In this document: positions 42,974 to 52,176 of the stretch, piece by piece | Layout: the number at the start of each line of letters is the position of its first letter | How positions within the stretch are numbered: the stretch's first letter is position 1 | From: Streptomyces sp. Tue 6430 | Lineage (GTDB): Bacteria > Actinomycetota > Actinomycetes > Streptomycetales > Streptomycetaceae | Assembly (NCBI GenBank): GCA_021568835.1 | Contig: JAKGSH010000010.1 | Span: 2,108,001 to 2,172,000 of the forward strand | Length of the DNA stretch: 64,000 nucleotides | Reading direction: 5' to 3' | The notes under the pieces: generated by a model | The model's input: the letters and a program-made list of their open reading frames with translations, nothing else | Told to the model about the DNA's origin: nothing | Databases searched by the model: none | Made by a program: the position numbers and the translations under genes

Positions 42974-43649
42974 CCCGCGGGTCGGTCCACGGGGGGATGT
43001 GGGTGAGGACGAGGCGGCGGGCGCCTGCCCGGGCCGCCGTCTGTCCCGCCTCGCGGCCGTTGAGGTGCAGGTCGGGGATGTCTTCCTTGCCGTACGTGAA
43101 CGCGGCCTCGCACAGGAACAGGTCGCTGTCGCGGGCGAGTTCGTCGAGGGCCGGGCTGACTCCGGTGTCGCCGGAGTAGGTGAGCGTCCGCCCGCCGTGC
43201 TCGATGCGGATGCCGTACGCCTCGACCGGGTGGGCCACGCGTTCCGTGTGGACCGTGAACGGGCCGATCTCGAAGGTGGAGGGCTTGACGGTGTGGAAGT
43301 CGAAGACCTCGCTCATGGAGGAGGCCGAGGGGGTGTCGGCGTAGGCCGTGGTGAGGCGGTGTTCGGTGCCCTCGGGGCCGTGGACCGGGATCGGGGCGCA
43401 GCGGCCGCCGTCGTGGCGGTAGTAGCGGGCCACGAAGTACGCGCACATGTCGATGCAGTGGTCGGCGTGCAGATGGCTCAGGAAGATCGCGTCGAGGTCG
43501 TAGAGACCGCAGTGGCGCTGCAGCTCGCCCAGGGCGCCGTTGCCCATGTCGAGAAGCAGCCGGAAGCCGTCGGCCTCGACGAGGTAGCTCGAGCAGGGCG
43601 ATTCCGCGGACGGGAACGACCCCGAGCAGCCGACGACGGTGAGCTTCAT
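42897..43649 (-). CDS. metallo-beta-lactamase fold hydrolase (RNase Z-like)
   Basis: 250 residues from ATG 43649. The start MKLTVVGCSGSFPSAESPCS and the zinc motif SHLHADHCID (HxHxDH), followed by HPVEAYGIRIEHGGRTLTYS, SGDTGVSPALDELA and LTHIPPWTD, are the RNase Z / AtsA-like subclass of the MBL fold. It probably acts on a small-molecule or RNA substrate; lacking the full exosite of RNase Z, it is unlikely to be the tRNA 3' endonuclease. It is a single gene between the unclear frame and a MazF-like gene. Confidence 0.88.
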   Translation of the reverse strand: MKLTVVGCSGSFPSAESPCSSYLVEADGFRLLLDMGNGALGELQRHCGLYDLDAIFLSHLHADHCIDMCAYFVARYYRHDGGRCAPIPVHGPEGTEHRLTTAYADTPSASSMSEVFDFHTVKPSTFEIGPFTVHTERVAHPVEAYGIRIEHGGRTLTYSGDTGVSPALDELARDSDLFLCEAAFTYGKEDIPDLHLNGREAGQTAARAGARRLVLTHIPPWTDPRVNLADARAVFDGPVEVAAPGTTYEI

Positions 43650-43897
43650 GGAGCAGAAACCTCCGCTGGCGGGGACCGGGAAGTACCGGGGAAGTTCGGA
43701 AGACGGACGGTCGTGAAAAGAGGACGACAGGGGTCGTGCGGTCCGTCGAGCGTAAGGCGCGAAACCTTCGGTCGCTCCTCCACCAGGGGCTGTTGTGGGG
43801 GAACTCACCTGTGCTGTCACCGGTTCGGCTGGACCCGGAGCGCGGGGGCGTGCGGAAGGGCGCGCACGGGGGAACGCGCCCCGGTACGGTCGTGCGT

Positions 43898-44398
43898 ATG
43901 GACACGTCCTGGTGGCTGGCTCTCGTGGCGGTGGTGCTGCTCGCACTGGTCGCCACGCTCGTCGACGGCTGGGGGCGCGGCCGGCGTCCGGGTCGGCGTC
44001 CGGTGGGGCGCGGGTCCCGGCCGCCGGGGCGGCCCGGACGGGAACGGCCGCCGGGACGGCCGGAGCGGGAGCGCGGGCGGGACGCCGGGCGGCCGCGGCC
44101 GGCGGAGATCTGGTGGGCGAACGTGCCGTTCGAGGACGGGCCGGGTGCGAAGGACCGGCCGTGCCTGGTGCTGGCGGTGCGGGGGAACCGGGTGACCGTC
44201 GTGAAGATCACCAGCAGGCGCCACGACGAGCGGGCCGGGGTGATCCCGCTGCCGCCGGGCTCGGTCGGGGACGCGCGGGGCCGGGCGAGCTTCCTGGAGA
44301 CGGACGAGCTGCGCCAGGTGCCGCTGGGCGACTTCCGGCGCCGGGTGGGTGTGGTGGACCCGGCCCTGTGGGACCAGGTCCGTCACCTGACGGCATAG
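43898..44398 (+). CDS. membrane-anchored PemK/MazF-family protein
   Basis: 166 residues from ATG 43898. Residues 5-24 are a membrane span (WWLALVAVVLLALVATLVDGW). An Arg/Pro-rich linker (GRRPGRRPVGRGSRPPGRPG and similar) leads to a MazF/PemK-like domain (PAEIWWANVPFEDGPGAKDR, PCLVLAVRGNRVTVVKITSR, FLETDELRQVPLGDFRRRVG). The fold is that of a MazF ribonuclease toxin. No antitoxin gene lies next to it, and the N-terminal anchor is atypical for MazF toxins. It may be an RNA-processing enzyme at the membrane rather than a toxin. Confidence 0.78.
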   Translation: MDTSWWLALVAVVLLALVATLVDGWGRGRRPGRRPVGRGSRPPGRPGRERPPGRPERERGRDAGRPRPAEIWWANVPFEDGPGAKDRPCLVLAVRGNRVTVVKITSRRHDERAGVIPLPPGSVGDARGRASFLETDELRQVPLGDFRRRVGVVDPALWDQVRHLTA

Positions 44399-44437
44399 CG
44401 GGCCGGGCGGGCGGACCGGCTGGTCAGGCCGGCCCGC

Positions 44438-44438
<1 letters not shown>
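44397..44438. terminator. terminator between MazF-like and cysM genes
   Basis: AGCGGGCC (44397-44404) / GGCCCGCT (44431-44438) across the stop codons of the two convergent genes, with a 26-nt loop containing a further CCGG element. Moderate support. Confidence 0.5.
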
Positions 44439-45677
<1,239 letters not shown>

Positions 45678-45778
45678 GGCTCAGGGCTCCTGTTCGGAAG
45701 GTGTGGGCAGCGCGGGACAAGGCGGGACAAGCGTGCGAGGGCGCCGCGGCGCACGGCCGTACGGCGGCAGGGCCGGCG

Positions 45779-45874
45779 TCAACAGATGGCGCTGGCGAGC
45801 CTGCACAGGTCGACGTGCAGCCGCGCCACGAGCAGGGCGCCCGGCGTCTTCTCGCTCACGTCAGGGAGAACCAT
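45779..45874 (-). CDS. cysteine-regulated leader peptide of the cysO-cysM operon
   Basis: A 31-residue peptide from ATG 45874 to TGA 45779, ending RLHVDLCRLASAIC. That tail is the actinobacterial putative leader peptide found before sulfur and cysteine genes. Two Cys codons lie near its end, and 101 bp separate it from cysO. Ribosome stalling on Cys codons probably attenuates or terminates cysO-cysM when cysteine is plentiful. Known family features are the RLHVDLC motif and placement; the mechanism is inferred. Confidence 0.88.
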   Translation of the reverse strand: MVLPDVSEKTPGALLVARLHVDLCRLASAIC

Positions 45875-45962
45875 GGGCTCATCGTATCGATTCCCGATCC
45901 GGGTCCTGGAGGGTGATCCCACATGATGGATGCTTTCCGACCGGATGCCGGGATCTGCGGGG

Positions 45963-46385
45963 TCAGTACGCCTCGACGACCTTGATCTCCTCCTCCGTGA
46001 CCTGGCCGTCCACGATCCGGTAGGAGCGGAACTGGAAGGGGCCGGCGTCGTCGGTGTCCGCGGTGGAGACGAGGACGTAGTGGGCGCCGGGCTCGTTGGC
46101 GTAGGAGAGGTCCGTGCGCGAGGGGTAGGCCTCGGTGGCGGTGTGGGAGTGGTAGATGATCACCGGCTCCTCGTCGCGGTCGTCCATCTCGCGGTAGAGC
46201 CTGAGCAGGTCCTGCGAGTCGAACTCGTAGAAGGTGGGCGAGCGGGCCGCGTTGAGCATGGGGATGAACCGCTCGGGGCGGTCCGAGCCGGCGGGGCCCG
46301 CGACCACGCCGCACGCCTCGTCGGGGTGGTCCTCGCGGGCGTGGGCGACGATCTGGTCGAACAGGGCCTGGGTGAGGGTCAGCAT
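45963..46385 (-). CDS. mec: M67 (JAMM) metallopeptidase, Mec-like
   Basis: 140 residues from ATG 46385. JAMM residues: Glu23 in HPDEACGVVAG, HSHTATEAYPSRTD (HxH-x8-SxxD zinc and catalytic motif). The remainder is the standard Mov34 fold without additions. In Mycobacterium and Streptomyces this protein cleaves the CysO-cysteine adduct to release cysteine. It is on the same strand, 88 bp upstream of the leader peptide. The gene may also trim the Met-Ala extension of CysO. Confidence 0.9.
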   Translation of the reverse strand: MLTLTQALFDQIVAHAREDHPDEACGVVAGPAGSDRPERFIPMLNAARSPTFYEFDSQDLLRLYREMDDRDEEPVIIYHSHTATEAYPSRTDLSYANEPGAHYVLVSTADTDDAGPFQFRSYRIVDGQVTEEEIKVVEAY

Positions 46386-46405
46386 GGTCGCCAGGATAAG
46401 CAGAG

Positions 46406-46442
46406 GGGCCGCGCCGTACCGAAGGGCGGTACGGCGCGGCCC
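46406..46442. terminator. 15-bp perfect terminator
   Basis: GGGCCGCGCCGTACC (46406-46420) / GGTACGGCGCGGCCC (46428-46442) with a 7-nt loop, between the permease gene's 3' end and the mec start. Confidence 0.88.
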
Positions 46443-46515
46443 GTATGCCGGACGTCCTGAGCGGCGGCCGCGGGGGGCGCCACGAGTGCTCCCCGCCTGC
46501 CGGACGTCCTCGGGG

Positions 46516-47949
46516 TCAGCCCACCTCGTCGAGTTCCGGCCGGCGGTCTTGGGCGATCTGCGGGCTGCGGGACTTCAGCACGGCCCAGCCGACGCCGAGG
46601 GCGGCGGCCCAGCCGGCCATCACGTAGAGGCAGACGCGGGAGTCGGCGTCGTAGGCGATGAGGCCGGTGACGAAGAGGAGGAAGGCGATGGCGACGTAGC
46701 TGCACTTCGCGCCGCCGGGTGCCGGGAAGGGCGAGGCGGGCAGGCGGCCCGCGTCGACCGCGCGGCGGTAGAGGACGTGGCTGATCAGGATCATCAGCCA
46801 GGTCCAGATGCCGGCCGCGGTGGCGACGGAGGTGACGTAGCCGAAGGCCTTCTCGGGGACGACGTAGTTGAGGACGACGCCGATGCCCATGAAGGCGACG
46901 GAGACGGCGATGCCGAGGGCGGGCGTCTTGGTCGCGGACAGCTTGCGGAAGGCGGCGGGGGCCTCGCCGCTGTCGGCGAGGTTGCGCAGCATGCGGCCGG
47001 TGGAGTACATGCCGGAGTTGCAGGAGGACAGGGCGGCGGTGAGCACGACGAAGTTGACGATGGCGGCGCCGGCCGGGATGCCGATCTTGGCGAAGGCGGC
47101 GACGAAGGGGCTCACGCCGGGCGCGAACTCGGTCCACTTGACGACGCAGAGGATGACGGTGAGCGCGCCGACGTAGAACAGCGCGATGCGCCACGGCAGC
47201 GTGTTGATGGCCTTGGGGAGGGTCTTCTCCGGGTCCTCGGACTCGCCCGCGGTGACGCCGACCAGCTCGACGGCGAGGTAGGCGAACATGACGCCCTGGA
47301 GGGTCATGAGGGAGGAGCCGACGCCCTTGGGGAAGAAGCCGTCGAAGGCCCACAGGTTGGAGACGGCGGCGGTGTCGCCGGCCGAGCTGAAGCCGAAGGT
47401 GAGGACGCCGAGGCCGATGACGATCATGCCGATGAGCGCGGTGACCTTGACCATGGAGAACCAGAACTCCAGCTCACCGAAGAGCTTGACGGAGATCAGG
47501 TTGACCCCGAAGAGGACCACCAGGAAGACCAGGGCCGTCACCCACTGGTGGATGGACGGGAACCAGTAGTTGACGTAGATCGCGGCGGCCGTCAGTTCGG
47601 CCATGCCGGTCACGACCCACATCAGCCAGTACGTCCAGCCGGTGAAGTAGCCGAAGAACGGGCCGAGGAACTCGCGGGAGTACTCCGCGAAGGACCCGGA
47701 GACCGGGCGGTAGAGGAGCAGCTCGCCGAGCGCCCGCATGATGAAGAAGATGATCACGCCCGCGAGGGCGTACATGAGGATGAGGCTGGGGCCGGCCTTG
47801 GCGATGTTCGCCCCGGCTCCCAGGAAGAGGCCGACGCCGATGGCGCCGCCGATCGCGATCATCTGGACCTGGCGGCTGCCGAGTCCGCGCTCGTAGCCCT
47901 CCTCCGAGCCCTCGGGGGCCTTCTCCGTGTCGACCTGAGCGGAGGTCAT
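46516..47949 (-). CDS. APC-family amino-acid permease
   Basis: 477 residues from ATG 47949. Twelve spans, opening with RGLGSRQVQMIAIGGAIGVGLFLGAG, whose GGAIGVGLFLG is the AAT/APC signature for substrate and ion coordination. Others include FIMRALGELLLYRPVSGSFAEYSREFLG, VELVGVTAGESEDPEKTLPKAIN (cytoplasmic loop) and CNSGMYSTGRMLRNLA. Features fit GabP/AnsP/Lys-specific permeases of the AAT family. The exact amino acid cannot be told. It forms a single transcription unit closed by a strong terminator. Confidence 0.88.
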   Translation of the reverse strand: MTSAQVDTEKAPEGSEEGYERGLGSRQVQMIAIGGAIGVGLFLGAGANIAKAGPSLILMYALAGVIIFFIMRALGELLLYRPVSGSFAEYSREFLGPFFGYFTGWTYWLMWVVTGMAELTAAAIYVNYWFPSIHQWVTALVFLVVLFGVNLISVKLFGELEFWFSMVKVTALIGMIVIGLGVLTFGFSSAGDTAAVSNLWAFDGFFPKGVGSSLMTLQGVMFAYLAVELVGVTAGESEDPEKTLPKAINTLPWRIALFYVGALTVILCVVKWTEFAPGVSPFVAAFAKIGIPAGAAIVNFVVLTAALSSCNSGMYSTGRMLRNLADSGEAPAAFRKLSATKTPALGIAVSVAFMGIGVVLNYVVPEKAFGYVTSVATAAGIWTWLMILISHVLYRRAVDAGRLPASPFPAPGGAKCSYVAIAFLLFVTGLIAYDADSRVCLYVMAGWAAALGVGWAVLKSRSPQIAQDRRPELDEVG

Positions 47950-48365
47950 GTGTGGTGCGCCTTTCTCCATGCCGAACCGGGCCTTCGTCGGCCGCGGATC
48001 GGGTCTCGATCCCCCCCGGATTGATGGAGCGTTGTGCCTGGCCGGCGATCCGTCGGCTCGGTGGCGCACCCGGCGGGCATACGGGTGGTGCACGCCGGGC
48101 GGTCGTGAAGATTTATCACGCCCGTCATCCTGGCCGTCCGGGCGGCGTGTGGCGCATCACACAAGAAGAAGCGGCCAAACTGGACACAAAAGGGGCACAG
48201 TCGGCCGCGCCGGTGACGTGATCGTTATCCGGATTTGAGCGTCCTCTGAGCGAACACCCGATCGTCACGGATCACGTCATACCGGTCGATACCGGCGGAC
48301 CCGGCGGACCCGACGACGGCCCGGTGACTCGGCAAACCCGACGAGGGTCGGCAGGCCCGGCGGGC
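47950..48365. other. intergenic region upstream of the permease gene
   Basis: 416 bp. Lower GC around 48110-48250 suggests promoter DNA, and no open frame with codon bias is present. Near the 3' side of the DUF2017 gene are CGGCGGACCC tandem copies and a small GACGAGGGTCGG hairpin. No operator of note was recognised. Confidence 0.5.
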
Positions 48366-48967
48366 TCAGCCCATGAGGGTGGTCACGAGCGTCTCCTGGA
48401 GGCCGCCCAGCCACAGGTACGCCATCACCATCGGCTTGCGCGGGTCCTCGTCCGGCAGCCGGTAGAGGAGGTCGGTGTCGTCCTCGGCGGTGATGTCCAG
48501 CCGGGAGCCGATCGCCAGCCGCAGGTCGTTGAGCGCGCCGAGCCACTGCCGGGAGTCCTCGGGCGACAGCTCGAGGACCGCCACGCCGTCGTCCCCGGCG
48601 ACCAGCGCGTCCAGGGAGCGCACGACCGCGAGCGCGTTCTCGCGCTTGCCGGCCCTGAGGTCGTTCTCGGTGAAGCGGCGGAACTCGGCGGAACGGGAAC
48701 GCCGTTCCTTCTCCTCCCGGGGCCCGGGGCGGCCTCGGGGTCGACGTAGGCGTCGGGGAAGAGGCGCTTGAGGACCGGGTCGGCGGGCGGTTCGCTCGGG
48801 CCCTCGGCGAACAGTCCCGCGAGCGGGTCGGCGGAGGCGTCCTCGGCGGGGCCGGGGCCGATCAGCTCCAGGAGCTGGACGGCCAGCGACCGGATGATGG
48901 AGATCTCGACGTCGTCGAGGGCGACGGCCGCGCCGCCGCCGGGGATCGGTTCGAAGTGTCCGGGCAT
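48366..48967 (-). CDS. DUF2017 family protein (frameshift near 48725)
   Basis: ATG 48967. The first part reads PGHFEPIPGGGAAVALDDVE, SIIRSLAVQLLELIGPGPAE and VLKRLFPDAYVDPEAAPGP. After restoring one C near 48725 it continues REEKERRSRSAEFRRFTEND, ALAVVRSLDALVAGDDGVAV and LSPEDSRQWLGALNDLRLAI, ending at 48366. Corrected length is about 200 residues, all helical. DUF2017 commonly lies next to clpS in actinobacteria, as here. Unknown function. Confidence 0.85.
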
Positions 48968-48978
48968 CGGTGAGGTGA

Positions 48979-49296
48979 CTACTTCCGGTCCTGCTGGAGG
49001 GTGGCCCACAGTCCGTAGCCGTGCATCGCCTGCACGTCGCGTTCCATCTCCTCGCGGCTTCCGCTGGAGACGACCGCCCGGCCCTTGTGGTGGACGTCGA
49101 GCATGAGCTTGGTGGCCTTGTCCTTGGAGTAGCCGAAGTACGTCTGGAAGACGTACGTCACGTAGCTCATCAGGTTGACCGGGTCGTTGTGGACGATCGT
49201 GACCCAGGGGACGTCCGGCTCCGGTACGGCGAAGACCTCCTCCGCCGACTCGGTGCGTTCGATCTCAAGGGGAGCGGGTGACGTCACACAGCCCAT
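48979..49296 (-). CDS. clpS: ClpS adaptor for ClpAP/ClpCP
   Basis: 105 residues from ATG 49296; GTG 49284 is possible. The ClpS core is [20 protein letters not shown], with the HNDPVNLM motif and the [12 protein letters not shown] loop that bind N-degron residues. It delivers N-end-rule substrates to the Clp protease. It is followed 11 bp later by the DUF2017 gene, the usual order, and is divergent from pncB. Confidence 0.95.
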   Translation of the reverse strand: MGCVTSPAPLEIERTESAEEVFAVPEPDVPWVTIVHNDPVNLMSYVTYVFQTYFGYSKDKATKLMLDVHHKGRAVVSSGSREEMERDVQAMHGYGLWATLQQDRK

Positions 49297-49433
49297 GCTG
49301 CCATGCGTCCTGGAAATCGTCACACCGACGAAAAGGGAGTACGATCCCTGCCGTGCGACGCGCTCCGGGGGCACGCCCCCCGGAGCCCCGGCCCGGCCGG
49401 GGCACCCGGAGAGTCATGGACTAGGTGAGGCAA

Positions 49434-50779
49434 GTGGACGTAGCGGATCTCGGGCTGCCGGTGGATGTTCCCTCGACGGCGCTCTTCACGGACCAGTACG
49501 AGCTGACGATGCTGCGGGCCGCGCTGGAGGCGGGCACCGCCGGGCGGCGCAGCGTCTTCGAGGTCTTCACCCGGCGCCTGCCCGAGGGCCGGCGCTACGG
49601 CGTGGTGGCCGGCACCGGACGCGTCCTGGACGCCGTCGAGAACTTCCGCTTCGACGCGGACGTCCTCGGCTTCCTGCGGGAGCGGGAGATCGTCGACGAG
49701 GCCACCCTGGAGTGGCTGGCCTCCTACCGCTTCTCGGGTGACGTCTGGGGCTACCCGGAGGGCGAGGTGTACTTCCCCGGTTCGCCGGTCATGCGGGTCG
49801 AGGGCTCCTTCGCCGAGTGCGTGCTGCTGGAGACCGTGATCCTGTCCATCCTCAACCACGACTCCGCGATCGCGGCCGCCGCCTCCCGGATGTCCTCGGC
49901 GGCCGGGGGCGCCCGCTGATCGAGATGGGCGCCCGCCGCACTCACGAACTGGCGGCGGTGGCCGCGTCCCGCGCCGCGTACGTCGGCGGCTTCGCCACCA
50001 CCTCCGACCTGGCGGCCGGTTTCCGCTACGGCATCCCCACGGTGGGCACCAGCGCGCACGCCTTCACCCTCCTGCACGACACCGAGCGCGACGCCTTCCG
50101 CGCCCAGGTGGAGTCGCTGGGCCGCGGCACCACCCTCCTCGTGGACACCTACGACGTGACCGAGGCCGTCCGCACGGCCGTGGAGGTCGCCGGGCCCGAG
50201 CTGGGCGCGGTGCGCATCGACTCCGGCGACCTGCTGCTCGTCGCGCACCGGGTGCGCCAGCAGCTGGACGAGCTGGGCGCGACGGACACGAAGATCGTCG
50301 TGACCTCGGACCTCGACGAGTACGCCATCGCCTCCCTGGCCGCGGCGCCCGTGGACGCGTACGGCGTCGGCACCCAGCTGGTGACCGGCTCCGGGCATCC
50401 GACGGCCTCCATGGTCTACAAGCTGGTCGCCCGCGCCGAGTCCGACGACCCGCGGGCGCCGCTGGTGCCGGTGGCGAAGAAGTCGTCCGGCGGGAAGACG
50501 TCGATCGGCGGCCGCAAGTGGGCCGCGCGCCGCCCGGACGCGGACGGCGTCGCGGAGGCCGAGGTCGTCGGCACCGGCCAGGTCCCCGCCGAGCTGGCCG
50601 GCCACCAGTTGCAGGTCGAGCTGGTCAAGGGCGGCGAGGTCGTCGGCCGTGAGCCCCTGGACGTGGTCCGCGACCGGCACGCGGCCGCCCGCGCCGGACT
50701 GCCGCTGTCCGCCGCCCAGCTCTCGCGCGGGGAACCCGTCCTCGCGACGGAGTACGTCCAGGGACGCTCGGGTAGCTAG
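49434..50779 (+). CDS. pncB: nicotinate phosphoribosyltransferase (frameshift near 49908)
   Basis: GTG 49434 gives VDVADLGLPVDVPSTALFTD; GTG 49425 adds three residues. YELTMLRAALEAG and RRLPEGRRYGVVAGTGRVLD are the N-terminal core. The frame breaks after MSSAAGG; one restored C gives RPLIEMGARRTHELAAVA (active-site loop), AYVGGFATTSDLAAGF, FRYGIPTVGTSAHAFTLLHD (with the autophosphorylated His of the family, HAF) and RIDSGDLLLVA. Corrected length is about 448 residues. It converts nicotinate and PRPP to NaMN in the cytosol. The adjacent pncA supplies nicotinate, so the pair is a salvage module. Confidence 0.93.
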
Positions 50780-50905
50780 AGCGCGACGTCCCCGGGACGG
50801 GACGGGTCGCGCCCCTCCCCTACCGCCGCCGAAGTCTCTAGGCTCGATTACTTCACCCTCTCCCGGTCTCGAGAGAACCGGGGCTCCCATCGAAGGACAC
50901 CCACC

Positions 50906-51493
50906 ATGCGCCGCGCCTTGATCGTCGTAGACGTGCAGAACGACTTCTGCGAGGGGGGCAGCCTCGCGGTGTCCGGCGGTGCCGACGTCGCCGCCGCCAT
51001 CACCGAGCTGATCGGGCAGGCCCCCGCCGGGTACCGCCACGTGGTGGCCACCCGCGACCACCACATCGCCCCCGGCGGTCACTTCGCCGACAACCCCGAC
51101 TACGTGCACTCCTGGCCCGCGCACTGCGTCGCGGGCACCGAGGGTGTCGGCTTCCACCCGAACTTCGCCCCGGCGGTCGCCTCCGGCGCCGTCGACGCGG
51201 TCTTCGACAAGGGCGCCTACGCCGCCGCGTACAGCGGGTTCGAGGGCGCCGACGAGAACGGCGTCACGCTGGGCGACTGGCTGCGGACCCGCGGCATCGA
51301 CGAGGTGGACGTGGTGGGCATCGCCACCGACCACTGCGTGCGGGCCACGGCGCTGGACGCGGCCCGGGAGGGCTTTCGCACCCACGTCCTGCTCGACCTG
51401 ACCGCCGGGGTCGCCGCGGAGACCACCGAGCGGGCGCTCGAGGAGCTGCGCGGGGCGGGCGTGGAACTGTCGGGCAAGCCGGTCGTGCTCTGA
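50906..51493 (+). CDS. pncA: nicotinamidase
   Basis: 195 residues from ATG 50906. The catalytic triad is D9 (IVVDVQNDF), K102 (FDKGAY) and C144 (DHCVRATA). The metal site is in ATRDHHIAPGGHF. It hydrolyses nicotinamide to nicotinate for PncB upstream on the same strand, 126 bp away. A strong terminator follows at 51529. Confidence 0.95.
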   Translation: MRRALIVVDVQNDFCEGGSLAVSGGADVAAAITELIGQAPAGYRHVVATRDHHIAPGGHFADNPDYVHSWPAHCVAGTEGVGFHPNFAPAVASGAVDAVFDKGAYAAAYSGFEGADENGVTLGDWLRTRGIDEVDVVGIATDHCVRATALDAAREGFRTHVLLDLTAGVAAETTERALEELRGAGVELSGKPVVL

Positions 51494-51528
51494 GCCCGCA
51501 GGGCCCCCGGAGGGCCCCGGAGGGCCTG

Positions 51529-51571
51529 CGTCCGTGACCGGACCGGACCGGGCGCGGTCCGGTCACGGACG
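51529..51571 (+). terminator. 16-bp perfect terminator after pncA
   Basis: CGTCCGTGACCGGACC (51529-51544) / GGTCCGGTCACGGACG (51556-51571) with an 11-nt loop, 36 bp past the pncA stop. Confidence 0.92.
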
Positions 51572-51613
51572 GGGTGGCCGGGGGTGGCCGGGGTGGCCGG
51601 GGTGGCCGGGGGC
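51571..51613. repeat. 9-10 bp tandem GGGGTGGCC repeats
   Basis: Four units of GGGGTGGCCG type directly after the pncA terminator, in a gap without genes up to 51678. Confidence 0.8.
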
Positions 51614-51678
51614 GGATCGGGAGGGCCGGCGGCCGCGGGCCCGGCCCCGCGTCTCCGGCGTGATCCGCCGGACGGTCC

Positions 51679-52032
51679 CTACGTCCCGGTGGCCGCCGGG
51701 CGGCGGAGCAGGGCGCGGATCGGGCGCCACGGTTCGGGGACGCCGATCAGCGGGGTGACAGCGTTGTCAGCGCTGTCGGGGGCCGTTCGCCATATCAGGC
51801 CGTCGGGGTGGTGCAGGACCGCGGTGATCTCGTCCGGGCTGGGCGGGGCGGCGTTGCCCCGCAGGTAGACGGCGCGCAGGCCCAGGTTGCGGAGCCTGGT
51901 CAGGGCTCGGGCGCGGTTCTGGGCGACGACGAGGAAGCGGACGGCGGCGCCACCGTCGGCGGCGGGACTGGGCAGGTTCAGCGCCACCACCACCGAGCCG
52001 TTCGGCAGTTTGCAGAAACCTCCTGCGGCCAT
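51679..52032 (-). CDS. hypothetical protein
   Basis: 117 residues from ATG 52032. It opens MAAGGFCKLPNGSVVVALNL and contains AAVRFLVVAQNRARALTRLR, NLGLRAVYLRGNAAPPSPDE, and HHPDGLIWRTAPDSADNAVT near the end. No domain is recognised. Codon use is normal. It follows the M6 protease gene after a terminator at 52118, so it has its own transcript. Confidence 0.65.
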   Translation of the reverse strand: MAAGGFCKLPNGSVVVALNLPSPAADGGAAVRFLVVAQNRARALTRLRNLGLRAVYLRGNAAPPSPDEITAVLHHPDGLIWRTAPDSADNAVTPLIGVPEPWRPIRALLRRPAATGT

Positions 52033-52117
52033 GCGGTCACACCCCCGCGCGTGTCGGTGCCGGAGCGGTCGCCCCCGGGACTGTCAATAAGAAGAGCACA
52101 GGAGGCACCTAAACACG

Positions 52118-52150
52118 ATCGGCGGCAACCCGCCAGGGGTTGCCGCCGAT
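52118..52150 (-). terminator. terminator after the M6 protease gene
   Basis: 14-bp perfect stem ATCGGCGGCAACCC / GGGTTGCCGCCGAT with a 5-nt loop, 27 bp beyond the protease stop. Confidence 0.92.
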
Positions 52151-52176
52151 ACGCTTCTGACCTGCCAAAACGTCGA

